Assembly: GCA_032622095.1 (NCBI GenBank)
Contig: CP136069.1
Location: 40,462,194 to 40,526,193 of the forward strand
Length of the DNA stretch: 64,000 nt
From: Siphonodentalium dalli
Lineage: Eukaryota > Mollusca > Scaphopoda > Gadilida > Siphonodentaliidae
Reading direction: 5' to 3'
Shown: positions 12,650 to 24,960 of the stretch, one piece after another
How the letters are laid out: each line of letters begins with the position of its first letter
Position numbering within the stretch: the first letter of the stretch is position 1
Made by a program: the position numbers and the translations under genes
The notes under the pieces: model-generated
What the model was told of the DNA's origin: nothing
What the model saw: the letters and a program-made list of their open reading frames with translations, nothing else
Database searches by the model: none

Positions 12650-13265
12650 CAGAGATGTTTTTATATTCAGTTCAGAATAAATGTCAATTGTATATCTTAA
12701 AACACAATTGAAACTCTATATTAATTTAAAATTAAATGTTTTTCTTAATTAAGAATTATCTTTCCTAATTGGGGAAAATATTCCTACTTAAGAAACCTTG
12801 TTTTCCTTACTTAGATTTATTTTCTTGCTTGAGAAAATCTCGTTCTAGAAAAAATTGGCAACACTTAAGATAAAATATCTTGACACTATTTCTTACTATA
12901 GAAAATATTATTTCTTGTTCTTGAATAATTGTGTGGCTTTCTTAAATTTCTAGCTATTCTCCCAAGATAATCGCAGTATCTTAAACTTATCTTATTTTAA
13001 GAAAAATTAACTTATGCGAGAAATACAATCTTTCCTACAATAAGAAAAAAAAATCTATACTACGATTTTTTTACTAGGATTTTCTTACAAAGATTACTGT
13101 GTTTTCTTAAAAAAAAATTCTCAGAAAAGAAATTTTCCCACCCTTTCATTTCTTGACCTAGAAAATATGTTGGTCTTTTTTTTCTAGCTATTCTCCCAAG
13201 ATAATATCTCATTTCAAGTGTTTTTTTTCCCTGAATTGAGAAAATATTTTTGGCAGTGTTGTATT
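12650..13265. repeat. Very AT-rich repeat built on TTAAGAAAA / TTTTCTTAA motifs
   Basis: Inverted variants of TTTTCTTAA and CTTAAGAAAA recur throughout. The phrase TTCTAGCTATTCTCCCAAGA occurs twice, near 12948 and 13183. CAACACT at about 12855 and AGTGTTG at about 13257 may be the ends of one component. It looks like a degenerate transposable repeat rather than simple low complexity. Confidence 0.5.
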
Positions 13266-15080
13266 TGAATGTAGAGTTTTCCTTCTTCTAACTTCTCAGA
13301 AATGTCCAAAATTGGACGATACTTATCACTGCAGCATTGAGTACTGTAGTTCACAAACTTTCGTCACGCAATAGCACTAGATCGGACGAGTCATATGTAC
13401 AATGCATGAATCAACTCTGCCCCGGTTCCTCGAGAGATATTGGTGGATTAGTTTCAGACCAAGTTTCATCATCAATCTTCACAGAAAATAAAATTTGAAA
13501 ATCTTAGGATACCTCAGAATTTGATGGTGTTTTGTCTGGTGATCATGGATGCGGCAGTTTCCAGACTTCCGCCCTCCCGCTACAGTCACGCAGATACAAA
13601 CATCGCTGCAAAGCCATTTATGACTCAAGGAGGATAACTCTATTTTCTAATTGTACTGCGGTCAACGCACGCACGCAACGCGTGGACTGGACATTCGCTT
13701 TCATTTTCAATTCGCCATGGTGGACCGAGTGATCAGTGTGTGACACTGCCCACTAGCCAATCAAAAACGACGAATGTATGACAGCACTTGATCAATCGAT
13801 CAATTTCAACTTTAGGCCTAGGCTATTTCCTGACTGTAAACACTGACACGCGCTCTTTAATCGTGGACGTAAATTGGATACATTTTATACATCGCTGCTT
13901 TAATTAAGTAGAGTTAATAATTTAATTAAATGGGAGTTAAGTTAGCGACTGTGAACATTAATAATGGGCGTGTAATAAAAAGAATACCTGCAGTATTTTG
14001 TTTGAATACATGAAACTGAGAAACATGTCATTCGTGTCTGGAAAGAAATATCGAATTTTCACTCACGGCTTTGCAGATACTCATGAGATATTTGTTTCGG
14101 GTTTCAAACAAAATCTGTAGATTTAGTATACATGTAGAAAGGGTTAAAAACATAACACATTATGCGATAATAACTGATGGTCAGTCGTGTTCTTCTGTAC
14201 TACCGGTATTACCGTAGGGCGTATACTACTCAACTTCTCAAGTTCACCGTACATGTATACGTACGATTCCAGCTTTGTGTATTGTACTATTGATGCATTG
14301 GCACAGGAAGTGACATTATCACTTAAATACAGGAAAGTGTTGTATAAAATTAACCATTGGTCTTGCCCAAGACCTGTTACCTGTAAATCTGGCGATTGTC
14401 TTCGTTGTTTTCTCTTGTCAATCCACCTCCGGTTATCAAGCATATACAATCAATCAAATACACTCAAAATACATTCATTGTTTAATTAAAGCAACACTGT
14501 TCTTTGAGGGCTTGCCCATTTCCACCCTAGCTGGCAAGTTGAAAGAAATATGTATTTCCAATTTCGTTCAGCGGCCGATAAATGACATATGTGGTTCCAT
14601 TTCCACCGCCATTATGCCTCACAGATTAGGAACGCCGGGCTCAAATTTGCATTTTTATATAACTTTCGTCAAAATTTCAACGGATATGGTTCAATTGAAC
14701 CTCAAAATTATATGATCGACGAATACACAAAATATCGACATACATTGTACATACTCGAGAAAAAAACTTGCCTTGGCAAGGTCATACATGTATGGAGTTT
14801 CTAGCTGCCGTCGCAAGGTCACTGGGAGTTTCGAGCTGCTTTGATATTGGCACCTACTTGAGACCATTTTTATCAGGTAGACTAACAAGAAACGCTCTTT
14901 ATTGTTCCACACCAGATTTTGTTTCAATTCTATATTACTTTAATAAGTCTTCGTGCGGTATACACCACATCCTTAGAGAAATGTCTAACATATTTATCAA
15001 TATATATATCTATCTTGAGAAACTTAACAACGGAATAACGTGCATATCTATAGATGGACAACACCATTATAAGGAAAATC
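13266..15080. other. Nothing recognised
   Basis: Open frames of up to 108 codons overlap on both strands near 14.1-15.1 kb, but none shows a domain, a signal peptide or plausible exon borders. A short match to the CATTGGCACAGG palindrome family is near 14290. Confidence 0.3.
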
Positions 15081-18000
15081 GAATGTCAGGCTAGCTTTCA
15101 GTTAGGCGTTAGGCATTTAACTTTTTTGCGCGAAAGGTGTTATTTTTTATCCAATTCGATTTTTTTTTTGCGCGAAATGGGTTTTGACCCATTTCGTGCT
15201 CTGGTTAAATTTCATCGTTTTTCACAATTTTGAGACTTCAGTTGGACTTTCTCTTTGTTGATGTGTGTGCTAAAATATTATAGGGCGCTATATACAGGCC
15301 TTATGATTAATTACCGTTTCACTCAGATAAACATAAAGTAATTAACTGTAACACATCGTTAATAGGATTTATTCAAACACAACAATTAAATACACATCAA
15401 TGCAATACATAAGTCAAACATTTAATTACAATATAGAAAATTTAAAAAATTACAATTTTTATGAAGGCCTGTTCGTCGCAAATAGAGAGATGTTCTTGTA
15501 AATGTGTGATTGTTGGATATTTCGCGTTTTGTTTGCAGACACATTGTATGCGTTTTTCCGGTGAAAATACATTGAAACCCGAAAGCTGAATGTCTTGTTA
15601 TGCTGAGAAATGAGTTGATGACACAGCCCACTATGAGTCTGTGAGCATGTTTATCTCAAAATCGACTAATGTTTTTTCATACAACACCTGCAACTCACTG
15701 CGTTTTTGGGCACATTCTTTGACCAGCACTTGCTGATCAACGATTAACCATTGCGCACCGTCAACAATAGTCTGTGTGCATTCCTTGCATTATATAATTA
15801 TAATCTCTCTTATTCACTGGCAGTTTGGCGTTCGGCGTTCAACTTAGAAGATAATTTTGACTGATAAATAGATTTTAGGTTTTTCCAATGAAAGGTCTTT
15901 TTTTGTTCCAATTCGTGTTCCGCCACAAGAATCTGGTCAACATTTCATCATTTGACACAATTTCGCAACCCCCGATGGACTTAAAATGTCTCTTTGATGA
16001 TTTGTGTGTTAAAATATTATAGGGCGCAATATACAGGCCTTATGTTTACTCATCGTTTCACTCCGATAGTTACATATAGTAAATATATACTGTAACTCAA
16101 ACAGTGTTAATATCATAAATTGAAGCACAACAATTAATTACACATCAATGCAATATATACGTCAAAAATCTAATTACAATACATAAACCTGAAAATTGAA
16201 AAATAAGCAATTTTTTTTACCAAGGCCTGTTCGTCGCAAATACTAAAATGTTCTTGTAATTGTGTGATTGTTGGATATTTCGCGTTTTGTTTGCAGACAT
16301 ACTGTACTCGTCTTTCCGGTGAAAATAAATTAAAAAGTGAAAGCTGAATGTCATATTAAGTTGAGAAAAGAGCTGATGACAAGCTAATCATGACTAGGTA
16401 TGTCGTAAAATCGAACATAATTTTTTTTTTATGTTGTATTTTCGTTTCGGGCACCGTCTTTGACCAGTGCTTGCTGAGCAATGCTCAATACCTTGGTCGC
16501 CATCACTAATAGTCTCTGTGCATTCCTTGCCCAAAATAATTATAATCTCTCTTATTCACAAACGTTCGCTCACCAACCATTTTCACCTCTCGGATCGAAT
16601 ATATATGCAAACCTAACGCGAATAGCATTTAAACTATTTAACATGTTGCTTCCGTATATATGCGAATTATAATTCCGTAAATCTATTGCAAAATTGTAAA
16701 ATGAAATATATTACAACCGTGACAACTTTAAATTCTATCCAGGGTGCGATGAAACCTAATTTGTATGGGCGTGCAAAGCTCTATCCTCGACTGCGTCGAA
16801 AATTAGAAAGAGTTATACCGCGTACAAATGGTTGAAAAAACAATTCAATTTGCATGCTTGTCTCGCTATATGTAGCTTAGTGTGACCTAGGCTCTATCAA
16901 ACTCAAGATTGCACTTTGCCCCAAACATTAACTACGTCGTAACCCTATTCGATATTGAGGAACGAGTATAATTGTATATGCTTATCTGCCGATCGGCTCC
17001 ACATTTGGTGTGGAGATGTGTCGCCACAAGGAGACAACCATAACGAAATGCATGGGTCGAAGACTACTGTTCAATTCAAAATTTTATTTAAAATCCAATG
17101 TTGAACTAGCAGTTTGGCGTTCGGCGTTCAAATTTGAAAAATTGGACTTATAAATAGATCCAGACCCCTGTTGGACTTATACATCGTTAATAGCATTTAT
17201 TCAAACACAACAATTAAATACACATCAATGAAATATATACGCAAAACATCTAATTACAATACATAAACCTTAAATTCGAAAAATTTATTTTATTTTATCA
17301 AGGCCTGTTGGTCGCAAATATATAGAGATGTTATTGTAAATGTGTGACTGTTGGATGTTTCGCGTTTTGTTTGTAGACTACTACCCAATTCAATATTTTA
17401 AGTAACATCGAATGTCAAAGTAACTGGCAGTTTGGCGTTCGGCGTTCAACTTAGAAGACAATTTTGACTGATTCTATCGATTTTAGGTTTTTCCAATCAA
17501 ATGTCTTTTTTTGTTCCAATTCGTGTTCCGCCACAAGAATCTGGTAAAATTTTCATCGCTTTCCCCCATTTCCAGACCCCACCCCCTGGACTTAAGAAAA
17601 TTTCTCTGTTTTCACTAATGTGCTAAAATATTATAGGGTGCTATATACCTGTATACAGGCCTTGTTTGCTCATCGTTTCACTCCGATAGTACACATGCAG
17701 TAATTATACTGTAACTCAAACATCGTTAATAGCATTTATTGAAGCACAACAATTAAATACACATCAATGCAATATATACGTACAAAATCTAATTACAATA
17801 CATAAACCTAAGCAATTTTTTTTATCAAGGCCTGTTCGTCGCAAATATTAGAATGTTCTTGTAAATGTGTGAGTGGTTGATATTTCGCGTTTTGTTTGCA
17901 GACATACTCTACTCGTCTTTCCGGCGAAAATAAATCGAAAAGTGAAAGCTGAATGTCATGTTATGTTGAGAAATGAGCTGATGACAAATTAATCACAACC

Positions 18001-18751
18001 CAGTATGACAAGGCATGTCTTAAAATCGAACATAAGTTTTGTTTTATGTTGTATTTTCGTTTCGGGCACCGTTTTTGACCAGTGCTTGCTGAGCAATGCT
18101 CAATACCTTGTTCACAAGCCTTCGCTCACCAACCATTTTCGCCTCTCGGATCGAATATATATGCTTCCGTAAATACGCGAATTTATAATTTCGTAAATCT
18201 AATGCGAAATTGTAAATATGAGATATATTCCAACCGTGACAACTTTAATTTCTGTCCAGGGCGGGAGGGTGGGGTGAAACCTAATTTTTATGGCCGGGCT
18301 GCGTAAAACAATTAGAATGAGTGTGATACCGCGCGCAAATGGTTGACAAAGCAATCTCGCAAACTTATTGTGACCATAACCTCAATCAAACTCAGGATTG
18401 CGCTTTACCCCGATCATTAACTCCACCTTAATCCTATTCGATATTAACGAACGAGTATTTTGTACATGTCTATTGGTCGATTGGCTCCAAATTTGGTGTG
18501 GACATGTGTCCCGACAAGGAGTCACCACAATCAAATGCGTGGATCGCAGAATACTACTCATTTCAAAATGTTAAGTAAAATAGAATGTCAATTAGCAGTT
18601 CGGCGTTCGACCCAAGATTACATTTTGAGTTTATCGCGTGAAAGTTCTTGTTTTTTATCCAATTCGTGGTCCGCAGCATGAATCTGGTCAACATTTCATC
18701 GTTTCACACAATTTTCAGACCCCCCCTGCTGGACTTAAACAATGTCTCTGA

Positions 18752-18826
18752 CGATTTGTGTGTTAAAATATTATATAGGACGCTATATTATATAGCGTCC
18801 TATATAATATTTTAACACACAAATCG
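18752..18826. repeat. Perfect 75-bp palindrome (36-bp arms, 3-nt centre)
   Basis: Arms 18752-18787 and 18791-18826 are exact reverse complements around TTA. Arm sequence CGATTTGTGTGTTAAAATAT and onward is the array landmark (b) region, so the palindrome is an inverted duplication of satellite sequence. It sits just before the MITE that starts at 18831. Confidence 0.9.
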
Positions 18827-18830
18827 TGTC

Positions 18831-19352
18831 TGGCAATTCCCAAATATAGCTACAATAGCCACATGTAGCTTTTGTAGCTACATATGCCTACTGATGATGG
18901 ATGAATATGGTTGAAGAGAGATAACCCAATCCAACAAGCAATCATTTAAATATACATTATCATGATTTGATTATACTCTTAGTAAATTAGTATGCTTGCC
19001 ATTTTCATGTATAATTATCAAAATATTCCAACGTTACTTTTTCCTGACAACTGTGCCTAAATAGAAGAAGAATAGATCATATATGGATGGATCTGGGTCA
19101 CATATCACATAGCATAACCAATATATAAACATATGAATGTGCTTAGCTATATATGCTTATCTGATATTTCGCAACCTGGTGCAACCGAAATGTCATCGGT
19201 AGTGATTTCGTAAGTTGTAACAACATAATACCGCTCACCCTTAGTTGCAACAGCTCGCATGCAATGCCAATTGGTAAAATATTGTTTTACGATAGTCAAA
19301 TGTAGCTACAATAGCTACATATAGCTATTGTAGCAATAATTGGGAATTGCCA
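18831..19352. mobile_element. 522-bp MITE with 12-bp terminal inverted repeats inside the array
   Basis: The ends are TGGCAATTCCCA and its exact complement TGGGAATTGCCA. Sub-terminal repeats of TAGCTACAATAGC type occur in both orientations near each end. The interior is AT-rich and non-coding. Array sequence resumes after 19352 with TATGTTTACTCATCG, showing it interrupts a unit. The target duplication is unclear because the left flank is the palindrome. Confidence 0.75.
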
Positions 19353-21232
19353 AACCTGATATAGAGGACTTATGTTTACTCATCGTTTCACTCCGATAGT
19401 AAACATACAGTAATTATAATGTAACCCAAACATCGTTAATAGCATTAATTCAAGCATAACAATCAAATACACATCAATGCATTATATACGTCAAAATCTA
19501 ATTACAACACATAAACCTGAAAATTCAAAAATTAATTTTATTTTTATCAAGGCCTGTTCGTCGCAAATATAGAGAAGTTCTTGTAAATGTGTGATTGTTG
19601 GATATTTCGCGTTTTGTTTTACAGACATACTGTTAGCGTCTTTCCGGTGAAAATACATTGAAAAGTGAAAGCTGAATGCCTTGTTATTTTTAGAAATGAG
19701 TTGACAACCAAATCACAGCCCAGTATGACTCGGTATATCTTAAACTCAGATATAATGCTTGTTGTATATCATACAACACGTGCAACTCACTGCATTTCGG
19801 GCACCCTCTTTGACCGTTACTTGCTGAGCAAGGATCAATACCTTGCACGCCGTTGCACAGCCTTTGTGCATTCCTTGCAATATATAATTATAATCTCTCT
19901 TATTCACAAGCCTTCACTCAGCAACTATTTTCACATTTTCATATGCAATCCTAACGCGAATACCATTTCAACCATTGTACATGATGTTTCCATTATACGA
20001 CAATTATAATTCCGTACATCTAATGTATAAATTGTAAAATGAGATATATTCCAACCGTGACAACTTAATCTGTCCATGCCTGGCGAGAGGGTGCGGCGAA
20101 ACCTATTTTTTATGGGCAGGGAAATCTCTATCCCGGACTGCGTATGATACCGCTCGCAAATCGTTGACAAAGAAATTCTGTTATAGCACGCTAATATCGC
20201 AAATCACTGTGACCATAACCTCAATCAATCTCAGGATTGCGCTTTCCCCGATCGTTAACTCCACCTTAACGATATTCGATGTCGAAAGAGTATAATTGTA
20301 AATGGTTATTGGCGCCAAATTTGGTGTAGACATGTGCCCCGACAAGGAGTCAGCATAACCAAATGCATGAGTAGCAGACTAGTACCCAATTCAATATTTT
20401 AAGTAACATCGAATGTCAAACTAGCAGTTTGGCGTTCGGCGTTCAACTTACGACAATTTTGACTGATAAATCGATTTTGGGTTTTTCCCGTGAAATGTCT
20501 TGTATTGTCCCAATTCATGCTCCGCGACACGAAACTGGTCAAATTTACCCCAATTTCCAGACCCCCGCTGGATTTAGAATTTTTTTAATTTGTGTACTAA
20601 AATATTATAGGGCACTACATACAGGCCTTATGTTTTACTGATGGATTCACTCCGATAGTACACATAAATCAATTATACATGTACTGTAACTCAAACATCG
20701 TTAATAGCATTTATGGAAACACAACATTAAATACACATCAATGTAATATATACGTCAAACATCTAACTATACAATGCATAGACCTGAAAAATTAACAGTT
20801 TTTGATTAAGGCCTGTTGAGATGTTTTTGTAAATGTGTGATAGTTGTATATATCGCGTTTTGTTTGCAGACATACTGATCGCGTCTTTCTGGTGAAGATA
20901 ATTGAAAAGTGAAAGCTGAATGGGTTGTTAAGCTGAGAAATGAGTTGATGACAAACTAATCACAGCCCTGTGTATGTCTTAAAATCGAATATAATGTTTG
21001 TTGTACATGTATGTTGTATTTTCGTTTCAGGCACCTTCTTTGACCAGTGCCTGCTGAGCAATGCCCAATACCTTGCGCGCCGTCAACAATAGTCTTTGCG
21101 CATTCCTTGCAGTCATATGATTATAATCTATCTTATTCACAAGCCTTCGCCCAGCAACCATTTTCACCTATCGGATGGAATATATATGCAAACGTAACGC
21201 GAATACCATTTCAACCATTGAACATGATATAT

Positions 21233-22880
21233 ATATCACTCAAAAAATTCCTAATAATATTACAACAGTTTCTGATGTAATATTCATGCGTATAGTCAGC
21301 GTACAGCATTTACAACAGTTTCTGATGTTTCTTGCGCTGGATGGATTCTGTCCCTTTACGGTGGTCGTGCGATTAGCCGCATGTGTTTCTGTTGCAGCGG
21401 ACATTGTTGATGGATTTTATTCTACTTCCAGCTGCTTCTAGTCAGAAATTCCGGGCCGTATTCTGGTAAGTTTACTTATATATGATCGCAATTTGGCATA
21501 CAACTAATTTGCTCCAAGATTTTCGAGTGATCGATCAGCTAATTTATTGATATCCTGTTCAAACACCGTTTGTTTTGTTTCAATCAAGATTTTTCAACTT
21601 TCCCAATTTTAAAGTAAATAAACATGTCAAATCAGACTAACACCATGACTGGAATACCCGCCCAAAGACGACCCACCCAAACTCAGTTGCGGCCGTTTCT
21701 GACCAAAAATAGCTTTAGTGATAAATTTTATCCAAATCTTATTCTGATTTAAGGACTTTATCAACCTATTTCCCCCAAAATTTGATGGAGTAAAACTAAC
21801 AGATTCTGTTCATTTATATTAGTAATCACAGTAACCAAGCCAATGAGTGCATCAATTTAAGAGTATAATTCATGATGGCTTATCTTAGAAAAACAAAATG
21901 TGAACTTTATAGAGGTTTAAAAAAATATTTTTTTCGAACCCAAATCCAACAAACACACAGTCCATATCTAAGAACAAAATATGGCAATGTGTGCTGAATA
22001 CTGTGAAGAATGATGAACAAAAATAATATATTCATATTTACCAAGCATTCTTTGTCGTGCACAATTCAGTAATGTTTTAAGTAAATTATGCACCGTCTGC
22101 TCGCATGTAAATCCTTCCAATGTTATTATAATTAGATGTAAGTATAGTCAGTATTTCCTCTGTTCCTCTCACGATATTATCACCTTATGCATACGGGGTC
22201 GGGGCATATACAGGTAGTCGATGGCTCTGTCTGTCTGTCCGAGCATATCACCTTGTAACTCGGGTGTTAATTATCAGAGTTTGTTATCATTTAGCATGGT
22301 GAAAGCACAGGTTGGTACCCACATTAATTAGGCTAATTATTCAAGGCATGTAACTTTATTCCATAATTCTGTTGTACGAGAATGGTCGATTTCATGATAA
22401 TTAGGCATTGGAAATTGATTTTTGATCTATAATTGTAGATGTATATTGCAGACATTGAGCACCTGTGGAAATGGTTGAATTTCCTGTTGTACGATGGATC
22501 ACATCCATCCCCAAGCTACTTGTGTCATTTATTGGCATTTGTTTCTAATGTGGAGGGGTAGAAAGGCTTGGAGACCCCACCACAGTTCAATTCACACCAG
22601 ATTCTCAGCTTCTGTAAATGTCAGATTACATTGGCCATGTAATTTTACGATTAAACCGTAAATTCACATTACGATGATGTCATAATTTTACGATAGTTTC
22701 TGATAGTCCAATTGCTGCCAACAGTTTTTGTCGTAATATTACGATCATTTTGTAAATATAGGATCAAATTTGTAAATGTCAGATTACGTTGATGTCGTAA
22801 TTTTACGACAGTTACTGATGGTCTCATTGCTGCCAACAGTTTTTGTCATAATATTACGATGAACATTTTTTGAGTGATAT
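21233..22880. mobile_element. 1.65-kb non-autonomous TIR element inserted in the array
   Basis: The left end is ATATCACTCAAAAAATT and the right end ATTTTTTGAGTGATAT, inverted over about 16 bp. TAATATTAC/GTAATATTA motifs lie just inside both ends. Array sequence flanks it: ACCATTTCAACCATTGAACATG before and GAATTATAATTCCGTAAATC after. The right part holds two tandem copies of a segment of about 150 bp sharing TGTAAATGTCAGATTAC and GCTGCCAACAGTTTTTGTC. The left part repeats ACAACAGTTTCTGATG twice, 50 bp apart. No transposase frame is present. Confidence 0.65.
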
Positions 22881-23779
22881 ACAAGAATTATAATTCCGTA
22901 AATCTAATGCAAAATTGTAAAATGAGATATATTTCAACCGTGACAACTTTAATTTCTGTCCAGGGTGGGAGGGTGCGGCGAAACCTAATTTTTATGGGAG
23001 GACAAATCTCCATCCCGGACTGCGTCAAAAATTAGAATGAGTATGATAGCTCGCGCAAATGGTCGACAAAGCAATTCAATTATCACGCTAATCTCGCAAG
23101 TTCATTGTGACCAAAATCTTTCCCCGATCATTAACTCCACCTTAACCCTATTCGATATTATCGAACGAGTATAATTGTACATGTTGATCAGTCGATTGCC
23201 TCCAAAGTTTTTGTGGAAATTTTGACCAGATTCGTACTAGGAGTCACCACACGAATCTGGTAAAAATTGCATCGTTTCCCCAATTTCCAGACCCCCGCTG
23301 GACTTACAAAATTACTCTTTGATTATTTGTGCGCTATATATTATAGAACGATATATACAGACCATGTTTATAGGTCGATTGGTTCCAAATTTGGTGTGGA
23401 AAATTTTACCAGATTCGTATTTCGGATTACGAATTGGATCAAAACTGTTGAACAAGACCTTAAAAAATACCCAAAATCGTTTTTTTTCAGTCTAAATGTT
23501 CTAAATTGAACGCCGAACGCCAAACCTCTAGTTTGACATGCTATTTTACTTAAAATTTTGAATTGGACAGTATCGGCCGATAACCATGCATGGTTTTTAT
23601 ATAGCGCCTATAATATTTTCGCTCACAAATAATCAAATAGAAATTCCAGATATGGTCTGGAAACGGGGAATCCGAGGACACTAGGACCAAATTCGAGCGG
23701 GCAAGTACGAATTAGGTATAAAGAACAGTGCATAGAACATACCTATTATTTTGGAAGGGTTGAAATCTACTAGCCAGTT

Positions 23780-24960
23780 TTCGGGCCACTATGCTGTGGT
23801 TTGGATATCACTGTTCATGACGCGGCCTATTTGTAAGACATGTGTCGTCGGCATACATCATCGTAAAAGAAATTATAGTGTCCGATAAGTCGATAATGTG
23901 GAACAGAAAGAGAAAAGGTCATAGGATAGATCACAGATCTCATACTCGGAAAAAGGTGTTATTTACTAAAACTCTTTGCTGTCGTTTACGAAGGTAGTCC
24001 TCGATCATCTCATAATTTTTCAGTGAACTCCAAAGTTATAAAGCTTACTTATTAGTCCCCTGCATGTGCCAAACTCTCTCGAAGGTTTTATAGATATCGC
24101 AGATGACAGAAGATGTATATAGACCTTTGTCAAGGGATTGGCACAGGTGATCGTATAGAGGTCGATGAGTTGGTGAGATGTGCTGTGACATGATATTAAA
24201 CCTGATTGGTTGGAATAAAGTAATCTATTTTCGTCGAAAAATGGACTTATTTATTATAGTACAATGTTTTCGAATACTTTCCCGAGGCACGGAAGTATGT
24301 TTGTGTCGGCATGGATTCTTTTATGAAAATTTGGACTACATGTACGTTAGCCTCTTTCCAGGTAGATGGAAATTTTTCATTGTTGATGGATTTCTTGAAA
24401 ATTAACGCTAGTGGATATGCGATGGTTTCAGCAGTTTAATTTAACATTTCCGCTGTTATTCCGTCGTGACCATGGGCTTTATTCAGTTGGAGTGATTTTA
24501 ATGCCAAAGTTATGTTATCCTGATTAAATTCCAATTCAGTTATCTCTGTTTTACAGCGCGAATGGAATGATGGTATATTGTGAGAAGAATCGTTTGTTGA
24601 AGAAGTTGAAATGAAACATTTTTTGACCACGTTGGCCTTGTCCAGATAGTCAGTTACGTACAGTTTTCCATTAACATTAATAGTGTTGCTCGTGCTGGGG
24701 GAGGTGCTGGGAGTATACAGGGGTGCAATACTATTTGTTTTCTTTTTTCAAAGTAGGAAATTTATTATCTGCCAAATATCGCGAGGTGATATTGAATCTT
24801 TAACCCGGTTTTCCAGTCGCTCTCCAAATTTTATTTTGCAAACTTTTTCATGTTGTTAATTAATTATTCCATGCGTCTCAGGAATCAAGCCACATTCGTA
24901 TCATGAGTTAAACCACCTTCGTAACTGTTGTATATATTGTGGCCACGTGCTGCTCTTGAC
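23780..24960 (-). pseudogene. Decayed non-LTR retrotransposon reverse transcriptase
   Basis: Reading the minus strand in changing frames gives the order expected of an ORF2 reverse transcriptase. A pre-RT stretch (PRDIWQIINF, near 24770) is followed by LNKAHGHDGITAEMLN near 24440-24490 (RT block with DGI). Next come FPSTWKEANV, a GKVFENIV stretch and NQSGLISCHSTSHQLIDLY. Last is the catalytic box MYADDTC near 23845-23865. Several stops and frameshifts separate these blocks, and the block corresponding to SKAFD is corrupted, so it is dead. The motif wording is closer to Jockey/I/CR1-type elements than to the two L1/Tx1-type LINEs elsewhere in this window. Endonuclease and 3' end are not seen. 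Confidence 0.7.

Larger units (their letters stand above)
15085..23690. repeat. Complex satellite-like array of about 1.2-1.3 kb units
   Basis: The same ordered landmarks recur in direct orientation: (a) CAGTTTGGCGTTCGGCGTTC; (b) AAATATTATAGGGCGCTATA; (c) AAGGCCTGTTCGTCGCAAAT; (d) TGACCAGTGCTTGCTGAGCA; (e) CAACCGTGACAACTTTAA; (f) GAACGAGTATAATTGTA. Landmark (a) starts near 15098 (diverged), 15821, 17110, 17428, 18596 and 20425. Unit 0 lacks e-f, the unit at 17110 is cut to about 318 bp, and the units at 18596 and 20425 are lengthened by inserted elements. An inverted fragment of landmarks a-b closes the array at about 23400-23690. Units are diverged by scattered substitutions and contain no conserved long frame, so this looks non-coding. 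I do not recognise the unit as a named family. Confidence 0.8.

Noticed and set aside
14144-15094. Several overlapping frames of 67-108 codons
   Set aside because: They overlap on both strands, lack recognisable motifs, and show no consistent splice structure.
16481-21280. Similar short frames (FAHQPFSPLGSNIYA) repeated in the array
   Set aside because: Recurrence reflects the satellite unit; frames start and stop differently in each copy and show no conservation pattern of coding sequence.
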